Source: Minicystis rosea (lineage in GTDB: Bacteria; Myxococcota_A; Polyangia; Polyangiales; Polyangiaceae). Taken from it: a DNA stretch of 64,000 nucleotides. How positions within the stretch are numbered: position 1 is the first letter of the stretch; each line of letters begins with the position of its first letter. Shown here piece by piece: positions 1-10,017 of this stretch. The stretch lies in the NCBI GenBank assembly GCA_001931535.1, contig CP016211.1, positions 9,966,377 to 10,030,376 on the forward strand, in the 5' to 3' direction. Made by a program: the position numbers and the translations under genes. The notes beneath the pieces are model-generated. The model saw only the letters and a list, made by a program, of their open reading frames with translations, did not search any database and was not told the DNA's origin.

Positions 1-3000
1 ATGAGCTCGCCGAGCTCGGCCATCTGCGGCGGGAGCGGCGCGGCGCGGACCGCGTTCAGATCGTAAGGCACCGCCGTGTCGAGGAGCGGGCCCGTCTTCT
101 GAAGCAGGTCGCGGAAGGCCGGCGTGAGGACGTCGGGGGCGAGGAGATCGTCGAGCGCGATGCCGCCGGCAGCAGCACCGGCGCCTTCGAGCGCAGCCTC
201 GCCGCCGTCGAGCGCAGCGACGGCAGCCTTGGCCACGCGGGCGGCGTCGGGGCGGTTCTTGAGATCGGCGACCGCCGCGATCGTGCTGAAGAGGTAGGGC
301 TCGAAACGGCCCGTGCCGAGCGCGCGACGCGCATCGGCGACGGCGCGATCGAGCAGGACGGTGGCCGCCTGCGCCTGGTTGTTGCGGAGGTAGAAGCGGG
401 CCAACGCGGCCAGGGCGACGTCGTCCTTGGGCCAGGTCTTGCGAGCCTGGAGGAGCGTGCTCTCGGCCTTCTTGGCGTCGCCGACGGCTTCGTAGATGGC
501 CGCGAGCTCGGTGGTGCGGACGCACTTCTGCTCGGGGGCCTCGGCCGCGTTGACGAGCAGGGTCTGCTGCTCGATGGCGCGCGCGGCGTCGCCCATCTTT
601 TGATAGAGCGCGACGAGCCGCTCGCGCGCGAGCGTGTCGTTGGGCGCGCGCTTCAAGATCTCTTGATACGCGAGCTCCGCGCGCTCGGCGTTGGGCAGGT
701 GCTCATCGTAGAGCTCGCCGAGGCGGAGGTAGATGGCCGCCTGGCGCTCGGCGTCGGGGACGAGGCGCGCGAGGCGGATCCACGCCTGCTCGGCGCCGGA
801 CCAATCCTGCTCCGCAGCAGAGACGTCCGCGAAGGCGCCGAGGGCTTCGACGTGATCGGGGTTCGCCTCCAAGGCAGCGGCGAGGGCGGCCTTCGCTGCT
901 GCGGCGTCGCCGACGTCGGCGAGGGCGCGGCCGCGGAGGACCTCCATCTCGACGCGCTCGCCGGGATCGGTGACCTGCTCCAAGCGGCGCTCGAGGAGCG
1001 CGGCGAGCTCGGCGCGCGCCCCATCCTCGATGTAGATGCCGCGCAGGCGCTGGAAGACGTCCTCGAACGAGGGGTCGATGGCGGCCACGGCTTCGAGCGC
1101 TTGACGCGCGTGGGCGGGGTCGGCGGCCTTGTCCTGCCAAAGGAGCGCCGCGCGATAGAGGATCTTGGCGCGCTCCGACGAAGAGGCGCACGCCTCGGCG
1201 GCCGCTTCGAGCGAAGCGGCGGCGCCGGCAGCGTTGCCCGTCGTTTCGAGCAGCGCGGCGAGCTCCAGGTGCGCGACGAGATGGTTCGGCACCAGCTCGA
1301 TGACCTGCGCGAAGAAGGTGAGCGCGTCCTCGACGCGCTCGGCCTTGAGCGCGCTCTGGGCCGCACGCAGCGAGAGCGTGGCGGCCTCGGAGGCGCGGGA
1401 CGTGCGCTCGCCGAGGGCGCGATCGGCTTCGAGCGCGAGGCCGTGCTCGCCGCGCGCGCGGGCGTGCGCCGCCATCTGGCGGAGAGCCCAGATGCTGCGG
1501 GGCAGGTGCTTGTAGGCGAGCTCCACCGCCTCGCGGGTGTCGTCCCAAGTGCCGGCCTGCTGGCGGAGGCGCGCCGAGAGCATCGCGTGCGCGACCGACT
1601 CGGGGCCTTCGAGAGCGCGGGCGACGTCGAGCGCGATGGGATCGAGCTCCTCGTCGCGACCCGCGCCGATGAGGGTGCTGGCGACGCGGCGGAGCGTGGG
1701 CAGGTGGCCGCCCGTCTCTTCCAGGATGGTGCGGCGCCAGAGCAGGCCGCTCGCCGCGTCGCCGCGGCCGCGCTCGTCCAGCTCGGCGAGGCGCTCGTAG
1801 ATTTCGAGGCGCTCGACGGAGTCGGTGCTCTCGCGGGCCCGCGGCATGAGAGCGTCGACGACGTCACCCGCGCCGTGACCCGCGACCGCGGCGCGGTACG
1901 CGAGGATCGGAGCGAGCTGCGCTTCGCCGGCGGCGATCGCCTTCTGGGCGCAGCGGGCCGCGCCTTCGAGATCGCCGCTGCGCTCGAGATCGAGCGCGGC
2001 TTCCAGCGCGAGGCGCGCCGCTTCCACGGAGGAGCTCTCGGCGGCACGCGCTTCGCGCCACGCCGCGCGATCGGCGGGCGGCTCGGGCGCGAGGCGCTCG
2101 TAGATCTCGCGGAGCGCGACGTCGGTTGGACGCGCGCGCAGCGCGGCCTCGAGGAGAGGCGCAGCCGCAGTGGCGTCGCCTTCGGAGAGGAGCAGGGCCT
2201 CGCGCACGTAGTCGTGCGCTTGCGCGACCGCGTCCTCGGTGGCTTCGCGACGAGCGCGGATCCACTCGACGAGCGCGTCGCGATCACCACGGGCACGCGC
2301 GGCGCGCTCGCCCAGGTAGTACGCGATGGGCAGCTCGCGATCGGCCTCGATCGCGCGGCGGAGCAAGGCCTCCGCGTCACCGCCATCTTCGGTGTCGGTC
2401 AGACGGACGGCCGCCTCGGTGAGGAGCGCAGCCGCGCGCGTCCCGCCTTCGAGCGCCTGCGCCAGCTCGGCGATGATCTGGGCCGCGCCGCTCGCGTCGG
2501 CGTGGACCGCGGCCATCCGAGCGGCGACCTCGCTCTTCGGATCGGCGGTGCGCGCCGTCTCCAGCTCGGTGCGCGCACGCTCGATTTCGCCGGAGATTTC
2601 GGCGACGAGCGCGCCGGCGAGCGAGCGCTCGGCGGCGAGGTCACCGTCGTCGCGCCAACTGGAGAGGGCGCGCGCGACGCGGCCGCCCGCGCCGTCCTCC
2701 ACGTCCAGCTCCAGCGTGAGCGCCTTGGCGAACTGACCATCGGGCGAGACGTCGGCGTACGACGTGATCGCGCCGCGCAGGCCGGCGTTGTCCTTCGCCG
2801 AGAGCTCGCGGCCGAGCGTCGTCGCCGCACGCGCCCGCAGGCCGCCGACGGCGAGCGGGCCACCGCCGCCGAGCGCGGCCGTCGCCGCCGCCGCGATGGG
2901 CGCGAGCTCCGCGTCGAGCGCGATCGGCTCGACCCAAGGCGCGACATCGTCACGCGCGCCGCCGGTGAGGGCCGTGATGGCCACGCGATCGGCCGCCGTG

Positions 3001-4616
3001 AAGGCGTCGCTGCTCGACGTTCCGAGCGCGGCGCGGGCCGCGGCGGCGTCGTCGAGCTCGATCGCGCGCGCCGCCAGCGCCCGCCGCGCCAGCGCGCCGT
3101 GCGTGCCACCGAGCACACTGCGCAGCGCCTCGACCGAGCGAGGACGCGTCTCCTTGTGCACCGCAGCCAGCACGCCCGCGAGCCAGCCGGCACCGCCGGC
3201 GAGCGAAGGCCCGATGTCCGCGAGCGCCGTGAGCCCCGCCACCGAGCCCGCGTGATCACCGGCCGACGCCGACGCACGCACGCGGAGGAGCGCTTCGTAC
3301 ACCGAACCGGCAGGCCCGGAAGCCTCGGGCGCGTGCTTGCCGATGCGCGTCGCCGGCGTGAGCCCGCGGTGCGCCTGAATCTGCTGCAGAGCGTCCGCGA
3401 GCGGAGCCAGCTCCGGCACGTCCGCGGGCAGCCGGAAGCGGCTCACCGGTGAGGGCGAGTCGTCCTCGGGCTCGGGCGCAGCCAGCGCCTCGCCGAGCCG
3501 CTGCACATGCGCGCGCGGATCGCCGGAGGCCGTCGTCCGCGCCTGCTCCACGCGCTTCTTCGCGCCCTCGTCGTCGGAGAGCACGATGCGCGCGATCTCC
3601 GCGCCATAGAGGGCGCCGTGCGCGCGCGCTTCCACCGTCGGCGCCGCGCGCGTCTCCGCGTCGAGCACCTCGAGGGCCGCGGCCCACTCGCCCTCGCGCG
3701 TGAGGAGGCCGCGCACCTGGCGATGCGTCAGCGGCGTGGCCGCGAGCTTCTGCGCTTCCTCCGCGATCGTCTTGGCGAGCGCCTCTTCACCGGCCATCGC
3801 GTAGAGCTCGGACACCGTGAGCAGCGCGCGCCCGCGCGCGGCCACGTCCTCGAGCGCTTCGGCCTCGGACTTGAGCCACTCGGCGCGCGCGACCCACGCA
3901 TCGCGCTGCTGCGCGCGAAGCAGCAACGCCGCCGCGTCCTCCTCGCGCTCGAACGCCACCGGCGGCGGCATGCGCGAAGGGATCGCGATGGCGCGCGCCG
4001 GCGCGGCCGACACGCGGAGCGGCTCCGGCTCCGACGCTTCCACCTCGAGATCGACGACGCCGGGCTCCGCGTCCACCGTCTCGGCTTCCGGCGGCGCGAC
4101 CGAATCGATCGTCGTCGGATCGCCCGACAGCATCTCCACGAACTCTTCCGCTTCGGCGGGCGGGCCGGAGGGCGTCCGATCTTCCTGCGGGTCGCTCGCC
4201 GGCGGCGGGCGGACCGCGACCGGCACCGGCGTGGCGGGCATCGGCGGGGGCACGATCGGCATCGACGGGATCATCGGCTTGGCCGGCAGCGGCGGAGCCG
4301 CGGCCGCGCCGTCGTCGTGCGCATCGTCGAAGAGCATGTCGAGCAGCGCATCGCCTTCGCCTTCGGCGGGCGCCGCGGGACGGGCGGCGGACGCGGGCGC
4401 GCCCTCGCGGCCGAACATCTGCTCCAAACCGGCCTTCTTCTTACCGCTGCGGGCCTCGGCCAAGAGCTCGTCGGGGATCTTCGCGAGGACGGTCTGTTCT
4501 TCGCCGTAGGGATCGTCGTCGTACGCGTCGGGGGGCGGGGGAACCGTGGCCTTCTCGACCGGGCGCTTCGCGTCGTCGTCCATCATCTCGCCTTCGGAAC
4601 GGGTATCGCTGCTCAC
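1..4616 (-). CDS. Giant TPR-repeat protein, 3' end outside window
   Basis: The frame starts at a GTG that overlaps the TGA of the upstream TPR gene (GTGA) and stays open to the left edge, so at least 1538 codons are present and the C-terminus is missing. The N-terminus is acidic and then Pro/Ala-rich and probably disordered for about 220 residues. After that come helical repeats rich in Ala, Leu and Glu of tetratricopeptide type. The last visible residues (LLQKTGPLLDTAVPYDLNAV) occupy the same place as a segment near the C-terminus of the neighbouring TPR protein, so the two look like paralogs. The 4-base overlap suggests translational coupling. TPR solenoids usually scaffold protein complexes; the partner is unknown. 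No signal peptide is seen, so a cytoplasmic location is inferred. Confidence 0.85.
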   Translation of the reverse strand, partial: MSSDTRSEGEMMDDDAKRPVEKATVPPPPDAYDDDPYGEEQTVLAKIPDELLAEARSGKKKAGLEQMFGREGAPASAARPAAPAEGEGDALLDMLFDDAHDDGAAAAPPLPAKPMIPSMPIVPPPMPATPVPVAVRPPPASDPQEDRTPSGPPAEAEEFVEMLSGDPTTIDSVAPPEAETVDAEPGVVDLEVEASEPEPLRVSAAPARAIAIPSRMPPPVAFEREEDAAALLLRAQQRDAWVARAEWLKSEAEALEDVAARGRALLTVSELYAMAGEEALAKTIAEEAQKLAATPLTHRQVRGLLTREGEWAAALEVLDAETRAAPTVEARAHGALYGAEIARIVLSDDEGAKKRVEQARTTASGDPRAHVQRLGEALAAPEPEDDSPSPVSRFRLPADVPELAPLADALQQIQAHRGLTPATRIGKHAPEASGPAGSVYEALLRVRASASAGDHAGSVAGLTALADIGPSLAGGAGWLAGVLAAVHKETRPRSVEALRSVLGGTHGALARRALAARAIELDDAAAARAALGTSSSDAFTAADRVAITALTGGARDDVAPWVEPIALDAELAPIAAAATAALGGGGPLAVGGLRARAATTLGRELSAKDNAGLRGAITSYADVSPDGQFAKALTLELDVEDGAGGRVARALSSWRDDGDLAAERSLAGALVAEISGEIERARTELETARTADPKSEVAARMAAVHADASGAAQIIAELAQALEGGTRAAALLTEAAVRLTDTEDGGDAEALLRRAIEADRELPIAYYLGERAARARGDRDALVEWIRARREATEDAVAQAHDYVREALLLSEGDATAAAPLLEAALRARPTDVALREIYERLAPEPPADRAAWREARAAESSSVEAARLALEAALDLERSGDLEGAARCAQKAIAAGEAQLAPILAYRAAVAGHGAGDVVDALMPRARESTDSVERLEIYERLAELDERGRGDAASGLLWRRTILEETGGHLPTLRRVASTLIGAGRDEELDPIALDVARALEGPESVAHAMLSARLRQQAGTWDDTREAVELAYKHLPRSIWALRQMAAHARARGEHGLALEADRALGERTSRASEAATLSLRAAQSALKAERVEDALTFFAQVIELVPNHLVAHLELAALLETTGNAAGAAASLEAAAEACASSSERAKILYRAALLWQDKAADPAHARQALEAVAAIDPSFEDVFQRLRGIYIEDGARAELAALLERRLEQVTDPGERVEMEVLRGRALADVGDAAAAKAALAAALEANPDHVEALGAFADVSAAEQDWSGAEQAWIRLARLVPDAERQAAIYLRLGELYDEHLPNAERAELAYQEILKRAPNDTLARERLVALYQKMGDAARAIEQQTLLVNAAEAPEQKCVRTTELAAIYEAVGDAKKAESTLLQARKTWPKDDVALAALARFYLRNNQAQAATVLLDRAVADARRALGTGRFEPYLFSTIAAVADLKNRPDAARVAKAAVAALDGGEAALEGAGAAAGGIALDDLLAPDVLTPAFRDLLQKTGPLLDTAVPYDLNAVRAAPLPPQMAELGEL

Positions 4617-7600
4617 CGGACCCCCATGCCGAGCGTCTTGCGGAGCTCGAGGTAGCTGGGAGAAAGAACGAAGCCGAGCAGGCGCCGCGCCCGCTCGTTC
4701 TCGGCGACGAGACCGCCGATTTGATCGCGCGGCTGACCGAGCACGTCGGAGAGCACGATCGACACGTCGCCGGCCGCGATCACGGCCATCCGATCGATGC
4801 TCCGCCGCGCGATCTGCGCCCACGCCCGCGCGTCCGTCCCGCTCTGCACGATGCGCTGGCAGACCTCGGGGATCGCCTTGCGCGTCTTGCGCGAGATCTC
4901 CTTCTTCACCCCGCGGGAGACCTCGCCGAACACCGCGTACGCCGGCGCCGGCACGTTGATGCCGGCCTCGATGCAGGCCGCCGCCACCAGCGAAGCGATA
5001 GTGTTGTCGTCGCGCGTGCGCACCGCGGTGATGCCGCGCTTCAGCGCGAACACCTCGCGGGCCACCGCCGAGCGCGACACCGCGTCGAACGGCGCCGTCA
5101 CCGCGCTGCCGAGCACGATGGCGGGCTGCTCGCCCGCGATGCCGTACACGCCGCGCGGGCTCGGGCCGCCCACGTAGAGATCGAAATCGCCCTCCACGCC
5201 GAGCGCGCCCATCCACTCCGCGACGGCCACGCGCAGCGGGTGTCCGCCACGCGCCTCCACGCGCTCCTTCTTGGTGACGCCGAGCGAGCTCAGCGTCGGC
5301 CCGAGCGCCAGCGCGATGGTCTCCGCCATCAGCACGAAGAGCTCCGCGATCGGCCCGCCGTCGCCCGGATCGGCGATCTCCGCGAGCCCGCGCGCGTCCA
5401 GCGCGATCTGCGGCTGCGCGGCCACGCGCGTGTCGAGCTTGATGAGCTCGTCGGAGACGCCCTTCGTGTTCTTCCCGAGCGCCACGAGCCCGCCCAACGT
5501 CGCTTGGCGGAGGCCCGCCTCCTGGAAGAAGCTCGCGAGCTTCGACAGGTTGAGCACGCGATCGGCGTCCACCGGGTTCTGCGCCAGCGCGGCGATCAGC
5601 GTCTGCTTCGCGCGCCCGAGCATCTGCTGCTTGAACGCGGGGCTGAAGTCGGTGGCGAGCACGTAGTCGATCGCCTCGCCGTCGTCGGGCGACTCGTCGA
5701 GCAGCTTCTTCACCGCGGCTTCGGCCTTGATCGGGGCCGAGAGCTTGTCGCGCCAGATCGCGGCCGCGAGCCGCGCCGCCTCGATGCGGCCCTCGCGCTT
5801 CTCGCGCTCGTTCATGAGCTGCTCGAGGATCGTCGTGGCCTCGGACCACGCGCCCGCGCGCGCCGCGACGGTGGCCAAGCGCTCACGCACCGCCATCGTC
5901 GAGAGCCCGGCCTTGTGCATCCCGACCAGCACCTCGAGGGCCTTGTCCGCCTGCCCGAGCCGCTTCTCGTAGAGATCGACCGCGGCCACGCCGGACATGA
6001 GCCGCTGCTGCCGCGGCGCCTCTTCGTTGAGCGCGAGCCGCGCCAGCGCGGGCGCCGCGTCGCCGAAGGCGCCCTTGGTGATGTAGACCTCGCCGAGGAG
6101 CGCCAGCGCGCCGACGTGATCGGGCTCCAGCATGGTGACGTTCTCCAGCGCGGCCAGCGCGCCGTCGATGTCGCCCTTCTTGCGGAGCACGCGGGCGCGC
6201 TCCCAGTACATCTTGCCGATCTCCATGTCGTCCACGGAGACGTCGAGGCGCTTCTCGATGATTTGGAGCAGCCGATCATCCTCGTTCCGCGCGCGCACCG
6301 CGCGGAAGAGCTTGTCGAACGCGATGTCGCGCGCCGGATCCCGCTCGAAGGCGCGGTCGAACGCGATCTCCGCGTCGTCCTTGGCGTCGGTGTGCTCGAG
6401 CAGCGTGACGCCGGCCTTCTCCCAGAACTCCGCGCCGCGCGCCGGATCGTGGCAGAGCGAGCCGAGCTGCGCGCACGAGAGCGCGACCTGCACGTGATCG
6501 CCGAGCGACTCCGATGCCGCGCGGATGCCTTCCCACGCAGCCACGTCCTCCGGGCGAATCTCCACCACCGTGCGGAACGCCTTGCGCGCCTCCTCCGGAT
6601 GGCCCGCCGCGAGATCCGACCAGCCGGCGAGCGACAGCGCGTCGACCTGCGCGTCGTCGCCGAGCGCGGTCCCGAGCCCGTGGAGCGCGGCCGCGCGCCT
6701 CCGCGGGTCGCAACCCGGCGGCGCCAGCTCGAGGTTCACGAGCTGCGCCGGCGCGTCGTCCGATTGCACGAATCCCTGCGGAATCGTGGGCTCCGCGAGC
6801 GCCGCGACGATGGCAGCCGACGCTTCGAGCGCGGCCCGCGCCGCGCCGTCGAAGTGGGTCGCCGCCACGCGCCGCGCCGTCACCTCGCTCTCGCGATCGT
6901 CGGCCGCGAGCGCCGCGCCCATCCACTCGAGCGCCGCGTAGAGCCGCGCATCCGCCGCGGCCCACGAGGCCCCGCGCGTCACCGCGAGCATCCGATCCTG
7001 ATCGATCGTGCGCGCCAACCGGAAGCGCTCGGCGCGCGCGAGCGCCGTCGCCTCGCGCCCGCGATCTTCCAGGAAGTCGAGCGCCCGATCGACCGCGGGC
7101 CGCCCCTCCAGCGCCGCCGGCCACACGAGCCGTGCGATCGAAGCGGCCGCCGCCAGATCGCCGGCCGCATCGCCCTCGAGCGTCTCGAGCGCAGCCACCG
7201 CATCGGAAGGCTCGCCCAGCGCGGCCTCCAGACCGAAGCGCTCGAGCGCCACGTAGCTCGGATCCGCGCCGGCCTCGGCCGCCACTTCGAGCGCGCGCCG
7301 CCGGCCTTCCGCCGTGTCGGGCGCCGCGCCGCGCAGCGCCCACGTGAGCACCGTCGCCGCCGCGCGGCCCGTGTGCCCGGCCGCGTTGTCGAGCGCTTCC
7401 ACCGCGCCGGCCTTCGCGCCCGCGCGCCAGAGCAGGAGCGCCGCTTCCAGGTGCAGCGCGCCCGCGAGGTCCTCGTCGTCGGACTCGCGCGCGCACGTCG
7501 ACAGCGTCGTCGCCGCGCCCGTCGCGTCGCCCGTGCGTCGCTGCAGCTCCGAGAGGAACACCGCGACCACCGGATCGCCCGGCGTCGCCACCTGCAGCTC

Positions 7601-9394
7601 CGCGAGCTGCGAGAGCGCCGCCGCATCCTCGCCGGACTGCGCGCGCCGCAGCGCCGCCACCGTCCACAGCGCGCGCGCCATGAGCGGCTCGGGCTCGACC
7701 TTGGCCAGCTCTTCGATGGCCTCGGCCGTCCGCGCGATCTTCACCGTGTGATCGTCGCTCGGCCCCGGCAGCGACACTGCATACGCCGAGAGCGCGCGCC
7801 CGAGCCACGCCGTGCCGGCGCCGCCCGCCTCGCACGCGGAGAGCTTGGTGAACGCCTCCGCCGCGCCCGCGCGATCGCCGCGCAGGAGCATGCTGCGCCC
7901 GAGCTCGAGCCACAGGCCGGGCTGCTCGGTCGCTTCGATCTCGGCCGCGAGGAGCTGCCGCGTCGCTTCTTCGTACCAAGCCGCGTCGCCGCGGAGCGCC
8001 GCGATGCTCCGCGCCACGCGCGAGAGCGTCGCCACCGGCACGCCGGAGCGACCTGCTTGCACGAGCGCGGTGCGCGCCGCGCTCGTGTCGCCGGCCTGCG
8101 CGCCCCACACGTACGCCGACACCAAGAGCACCCGACCCCGGGCCGCGTTCGGAACGGGCTCGCCGTCCTCGCTCGGCGCTTCGCCCAGCGTATCGGCCAG
8201 CGCTTCCAACGAAGCCCCGAGGCCCGCCGGATCTTTCCCATCGCTGAGGAGATCGATCTCCAGCGTTCGCGCCAGCACGCTCGTCTTGTCGAACTGGAGC
8301 GCGTTCCGCAGCGCATCGACCGCTGCGTCGCGATCCGAAGCCGCCACCGCGGCCTCCGCGAGCCGCAGCCACAGCGCCGCCGCGCCCGGCCCGACCACGC
8401 CCTGCTCGAGCTGTTGCTTCGCGATCGCCGCCGCCCCGTCGACGTCGCCTTGCACCTCGAGCGCCGTGAGCCGCGCCCGCGCGATCACCGCCGACTCGGG
8501 GAGCCGCTGCCCGGCGCGCTCCAGCATCGCCGCGGCGCCGCTGGCATCGTCGAGCCGGCGCTTGATCCCCGCGGCGCGGAACCACGCATCCGCCGCGTAC
8601 TCCGGGCGACGCATGTAGCGCGGCACGCCCAGCGCATCGCCGCGATCGGGATCTTCGATCGCCTCTTCGATCAGGTACGCCTGACCTTCGAGCGCGCGCG
8701 CGAGCTCGGCGAGGTTGTCCTCCTTGGCCGCCACCTGCTCCAGCACCACCTGCGTGCGGAACTGCGCGCGACCTTCGAGCGCCGACGCGGACGCCAGCGC
8801 GTCGTACGCGCGCGCCGTATCGCCCGTCGCCGCCGCGAGCTCGGCGAGGTCGATGAACAGGAGCGCCTTCCACGTCGGATCCGTCGCGAGCTGCGCACGC
8901 GCATCGAGCGCGCGCAGCCGCCCGCCGACGTCGCCTTCCTTCGCAGCGCACAGCTCGATCTCGAGCCACAGCGCCGGATCTTCCGGGCTGTCGGCGATCG
9001 CTTCGAGCAGGAGCTCCTTGGCAGCAGCGACGTTTTGCTCGTGCGCTTGCAGGTAGGCGGCACGCTCCCAGAGCGCGCGGGAGCGTTCCTCCGGCGTGAC
9101 CGCCGCGCGGCTCAACGCATCCAGCAGCTTGCCGAGGTTCTTGATCGACTTCCGCCGCGAGAGAATGCGCACCAGCGCTTCGAGCGGCTCACGGAACTGT
9201 GGGTCGGCATTGAAGGCGGCCAGGTAGTCGCGTGCTGCGACCGGCTCCTCGCCGCTCTGCTCCTCGACGACGCCGCACTCGTGCAACAGAAGCGCTTGAA
9301 CGCCTTTGTCCTGTTGGGCCGAGTATTCAGCGCGGAGCCGCGCGACGAGGGCCATCGCGCCATCTGCTTGCCCCCCGGGGGTCTGCACAGTCAT
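4613..9394 (-). CDS. Giant TPR-repeat protein (1593 aa)
   Basis: This long protein is almost entirely alpha-helical TPR-like repeats (Ala/Leu/Glu-rich, with recurring A-x-x-x-L/Y-x-x-A patterns and blocks such as WLELGRSMLLRGDRAGAAEAF). It ends in a distinct domain of about 250 residues with motifs VGGPSPRGVYG and AREVFALKRGI. It starts at ATG with no signal peptide or membrane segment, so it is probably cytoplasmic. Its stop overlaps the start of the next TPR gene, which has the same architecture, indicating a tandem duplication and an operon. The C-terminal domain is shared by large TPR proteins of myxobacteria as far as I recall, without an assigned reaction. Function is unknown; a scaffolding role is an inference. 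Confidence 0.88.
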   Translation of the reverse strand: MTVQTPGGQADGAMALVARLRAEYSAQQDKGVQALLLHECGVVEEQSGEEPVAARDYLAAFNADPQFREPLEALVRILSRRKSIKNLGKLLDALSRAAVTPEERSRALWERAAYLQAHEQNVAAAKELLLEAIADSPEDPALWLEIELCAAKEGDVGGRLRALDARAQLATDPTWKALLFIDLAELAAATGDTARAYDALASASALEGRAQFRTQVVLEQVAAKEDNLAELARALEGQAYLIEEAIEDPDRGDALGVPRYMRRPEYAADAWFRAAGIKRRLDDASGAAAMLERAGQRLPESAVIARARLTALEVQGDVDGAAAIAKQQLEQGVVGPGAAALWLRLAEAAVAASDRDAAVDALRNALQFDKTSVLARTLEIDLLSDGKDPAGLGASLEALADTLGEAPSEDGEPVPNAARGRVLLVSAYVWGAQAGDTSAARTALVQAGRSGVPVATLSRVARSIAALRGDAAWYEEATRQLLAAEIEATEQPGLWLELGRSMLLRGDRAGAAEAFTKLSACEAGGAGTAWLGRALSAYAVSLPGPSDDHTVKIARTAEAIEELAKVEPEPLMARALWTVAALRRAQSGEDAAALSQLAELQVATPGDPVVAVFLSELQRRTGDATGAATTLSTCARESDDEDLAGALHLEAALLLWRAGAKAGAVEALDNAAGHTGRAAATVLTWALRGAAPDTAEGRRRALEVAAEAGADPSYVALERFGLEAALGEPSDAVAALETLEGDAAGDLAAAASIARLVWPAALEGRPAVDRALDFLEDRGREATALARAERFRLARTIDQDRMLAVTRGASWAAADARLYAALEWMGAALAADDRESEVTARRVAATHFDGAARAALEASAAIVAALAEPTIPQGFVQSDDAPAQLVNLELAPPGCDPRRRAAALHGLGTALGDDAQVDALSLAGWSDLAAGHPEEARKAFRTVVEIRPEDVAAWEGIRAASESLGDHVQVALSCAQLGSLCHDPARGAEFWEKAGVTLLEHTDAKDDAEIAFDRAFERDPARDIAFDKLFRAVRARNEDDRLLQIIEKRLDVSVDDMEIGKMYWERARVLRKKGDIDGALAALENVTMLEPDHVGALALLGEVYITKGAFGDAAPALARLALNEEAPRQQRLMSGVAAVDLYEKRLGQADKALEVLVGMHKAGLSTMAVRERLATVAARAGAWSEATTILEQLMNEREKREGRIEAARLAAAIWRDKLSAPIKAEAAVKKLLDESPDDGEAIDYVLATDFSPAFKQQMLGRAKQTLIAALAQNPVDADRVLNLSKLASFFQEAGLRQATLGGLVALGKNTKGVSDELIKLDTRVAAQPQIALDARGLAEIADPGDGGPIAELFVLMAETIALALGPTLSSLGVTKKERVEARGGHPLRVAVAEWMGALGVEGDFDLYVGGPSPRGVYGIAGEQPAIVLGSAVTAPFDAVSRSAVAREVFALKRGITAVRTRDDNTIASLVAAACIEAGINVPAPAYAVFGEVSRGVKKEISRKTRKAIPEVCQRIVQSGTDARAWAQIARRSIDRMAVIAAGDVSIVLSDVLGQPRDQIGGLVAENERARRLLGFVLSPSYLELRKTLGMGVR

Positions 9395-9729
9395 GTGGTT
9401 CGACGAGCCTCCGAAGGCGATTTCCTCGTCATGCGGTCCCGCAGAGTAATCAAGGGGGCCGCACGCCGTAAAGATCGGAGGTCGCTTCTCTCCCGCGACC
9501 GCACCTGCCGTCGAGCCCCGGCCAGCCGTTCAGGGGTCGCGGCCACGCCGCGGCGCTGAAAAGCGTGGGCCGCACGCGTAGGCGCGGTCGCAATCATGCT
9601 TGCGCACACGGCCTCCGCAAATCGCGTTAGGATCGCCGATCCATCGATGTCCCCCGCATCGAAGACGGCTGCGTTCGACGTCGCCGCCGAGCGTCTCTCC
9701 ATGGCGCACGTCGCGGCGTGAGCGCCTGC
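9395..9729. other. Gene-free stretch upstream of the TPR operon
   Basis: About 335 bases lie between the start of the TPR gene and the VKOR-like fragment. The open frames here are short, Arg/Ser-rich and without recognisable motifs. The promoter of the TPR operon should lie here, but I cannot point to a convincing -35/-10 pair. Confidence 0.5.
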
Positions 9730-10017
9730 TCATCGCCGCAGATGCGATGAGGCTCCACGCATGCGCGCGCCACCGCGCGACGACGTCTCAGCGTCCATCG
9801 CCGAGCCCCTGAGGCTCGACGAGCGCCCGAGCACCAACGTCGAGCACGCATCCGCGTCTGCAACGGCGCACGAAACGAGCCCCGGAGATCGCCTCGCACG
9901 CGCGAGCGCGCCTTTGCGCGCAGCCCCCGACCACAAAAGCTCAATCGCGGCGCCTGCCCAAGCAAGCGCCGCGAGGAAGCGGATCCAACCGAGCGGCAAC
10001 CGGTGCCGCTCGATCAC
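9730..10017 (-). pseudogene. VKOR-like N-terminal fragment (probable remnant)
   Basis: A 95-codon frame begins with GTG directly after the stop of the PHA-system gene. Its first 70 residues fit the start of a vitamin K epoxide reductase/DsbB-like membrane oxidase. There is a GWIR start of the first membrane helix, a helix of about 18 residues, and a Cys pair separated by seven residues (C-AVADADA-C) followed by S-T-L-V-L-G-R-S-S-S-L-R-G, the spacing of the first redox Cys pair in the family. After that Gly the frame becomes low-complexity and stops. The remaining helices and the CxxC active site are not found in any minus frame up to the TPR gene. I call it a decayed or truncated copy; a chance match remains possible. 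Confidence 0.35.

Noticed and set aside
4721..9559. A 1612-codon open frame on the plus strand opposite the 1593-aa TPR gene, and similar long antisense frames at 600-3452, 11384-14902, 36005-38653 and 46200-49220.
   Set aside because: They are mirror images of real high-GC genes; the products are Arg/Gly/Ala/Leu-rich without domains, and the opposite strand carries recognisable families.
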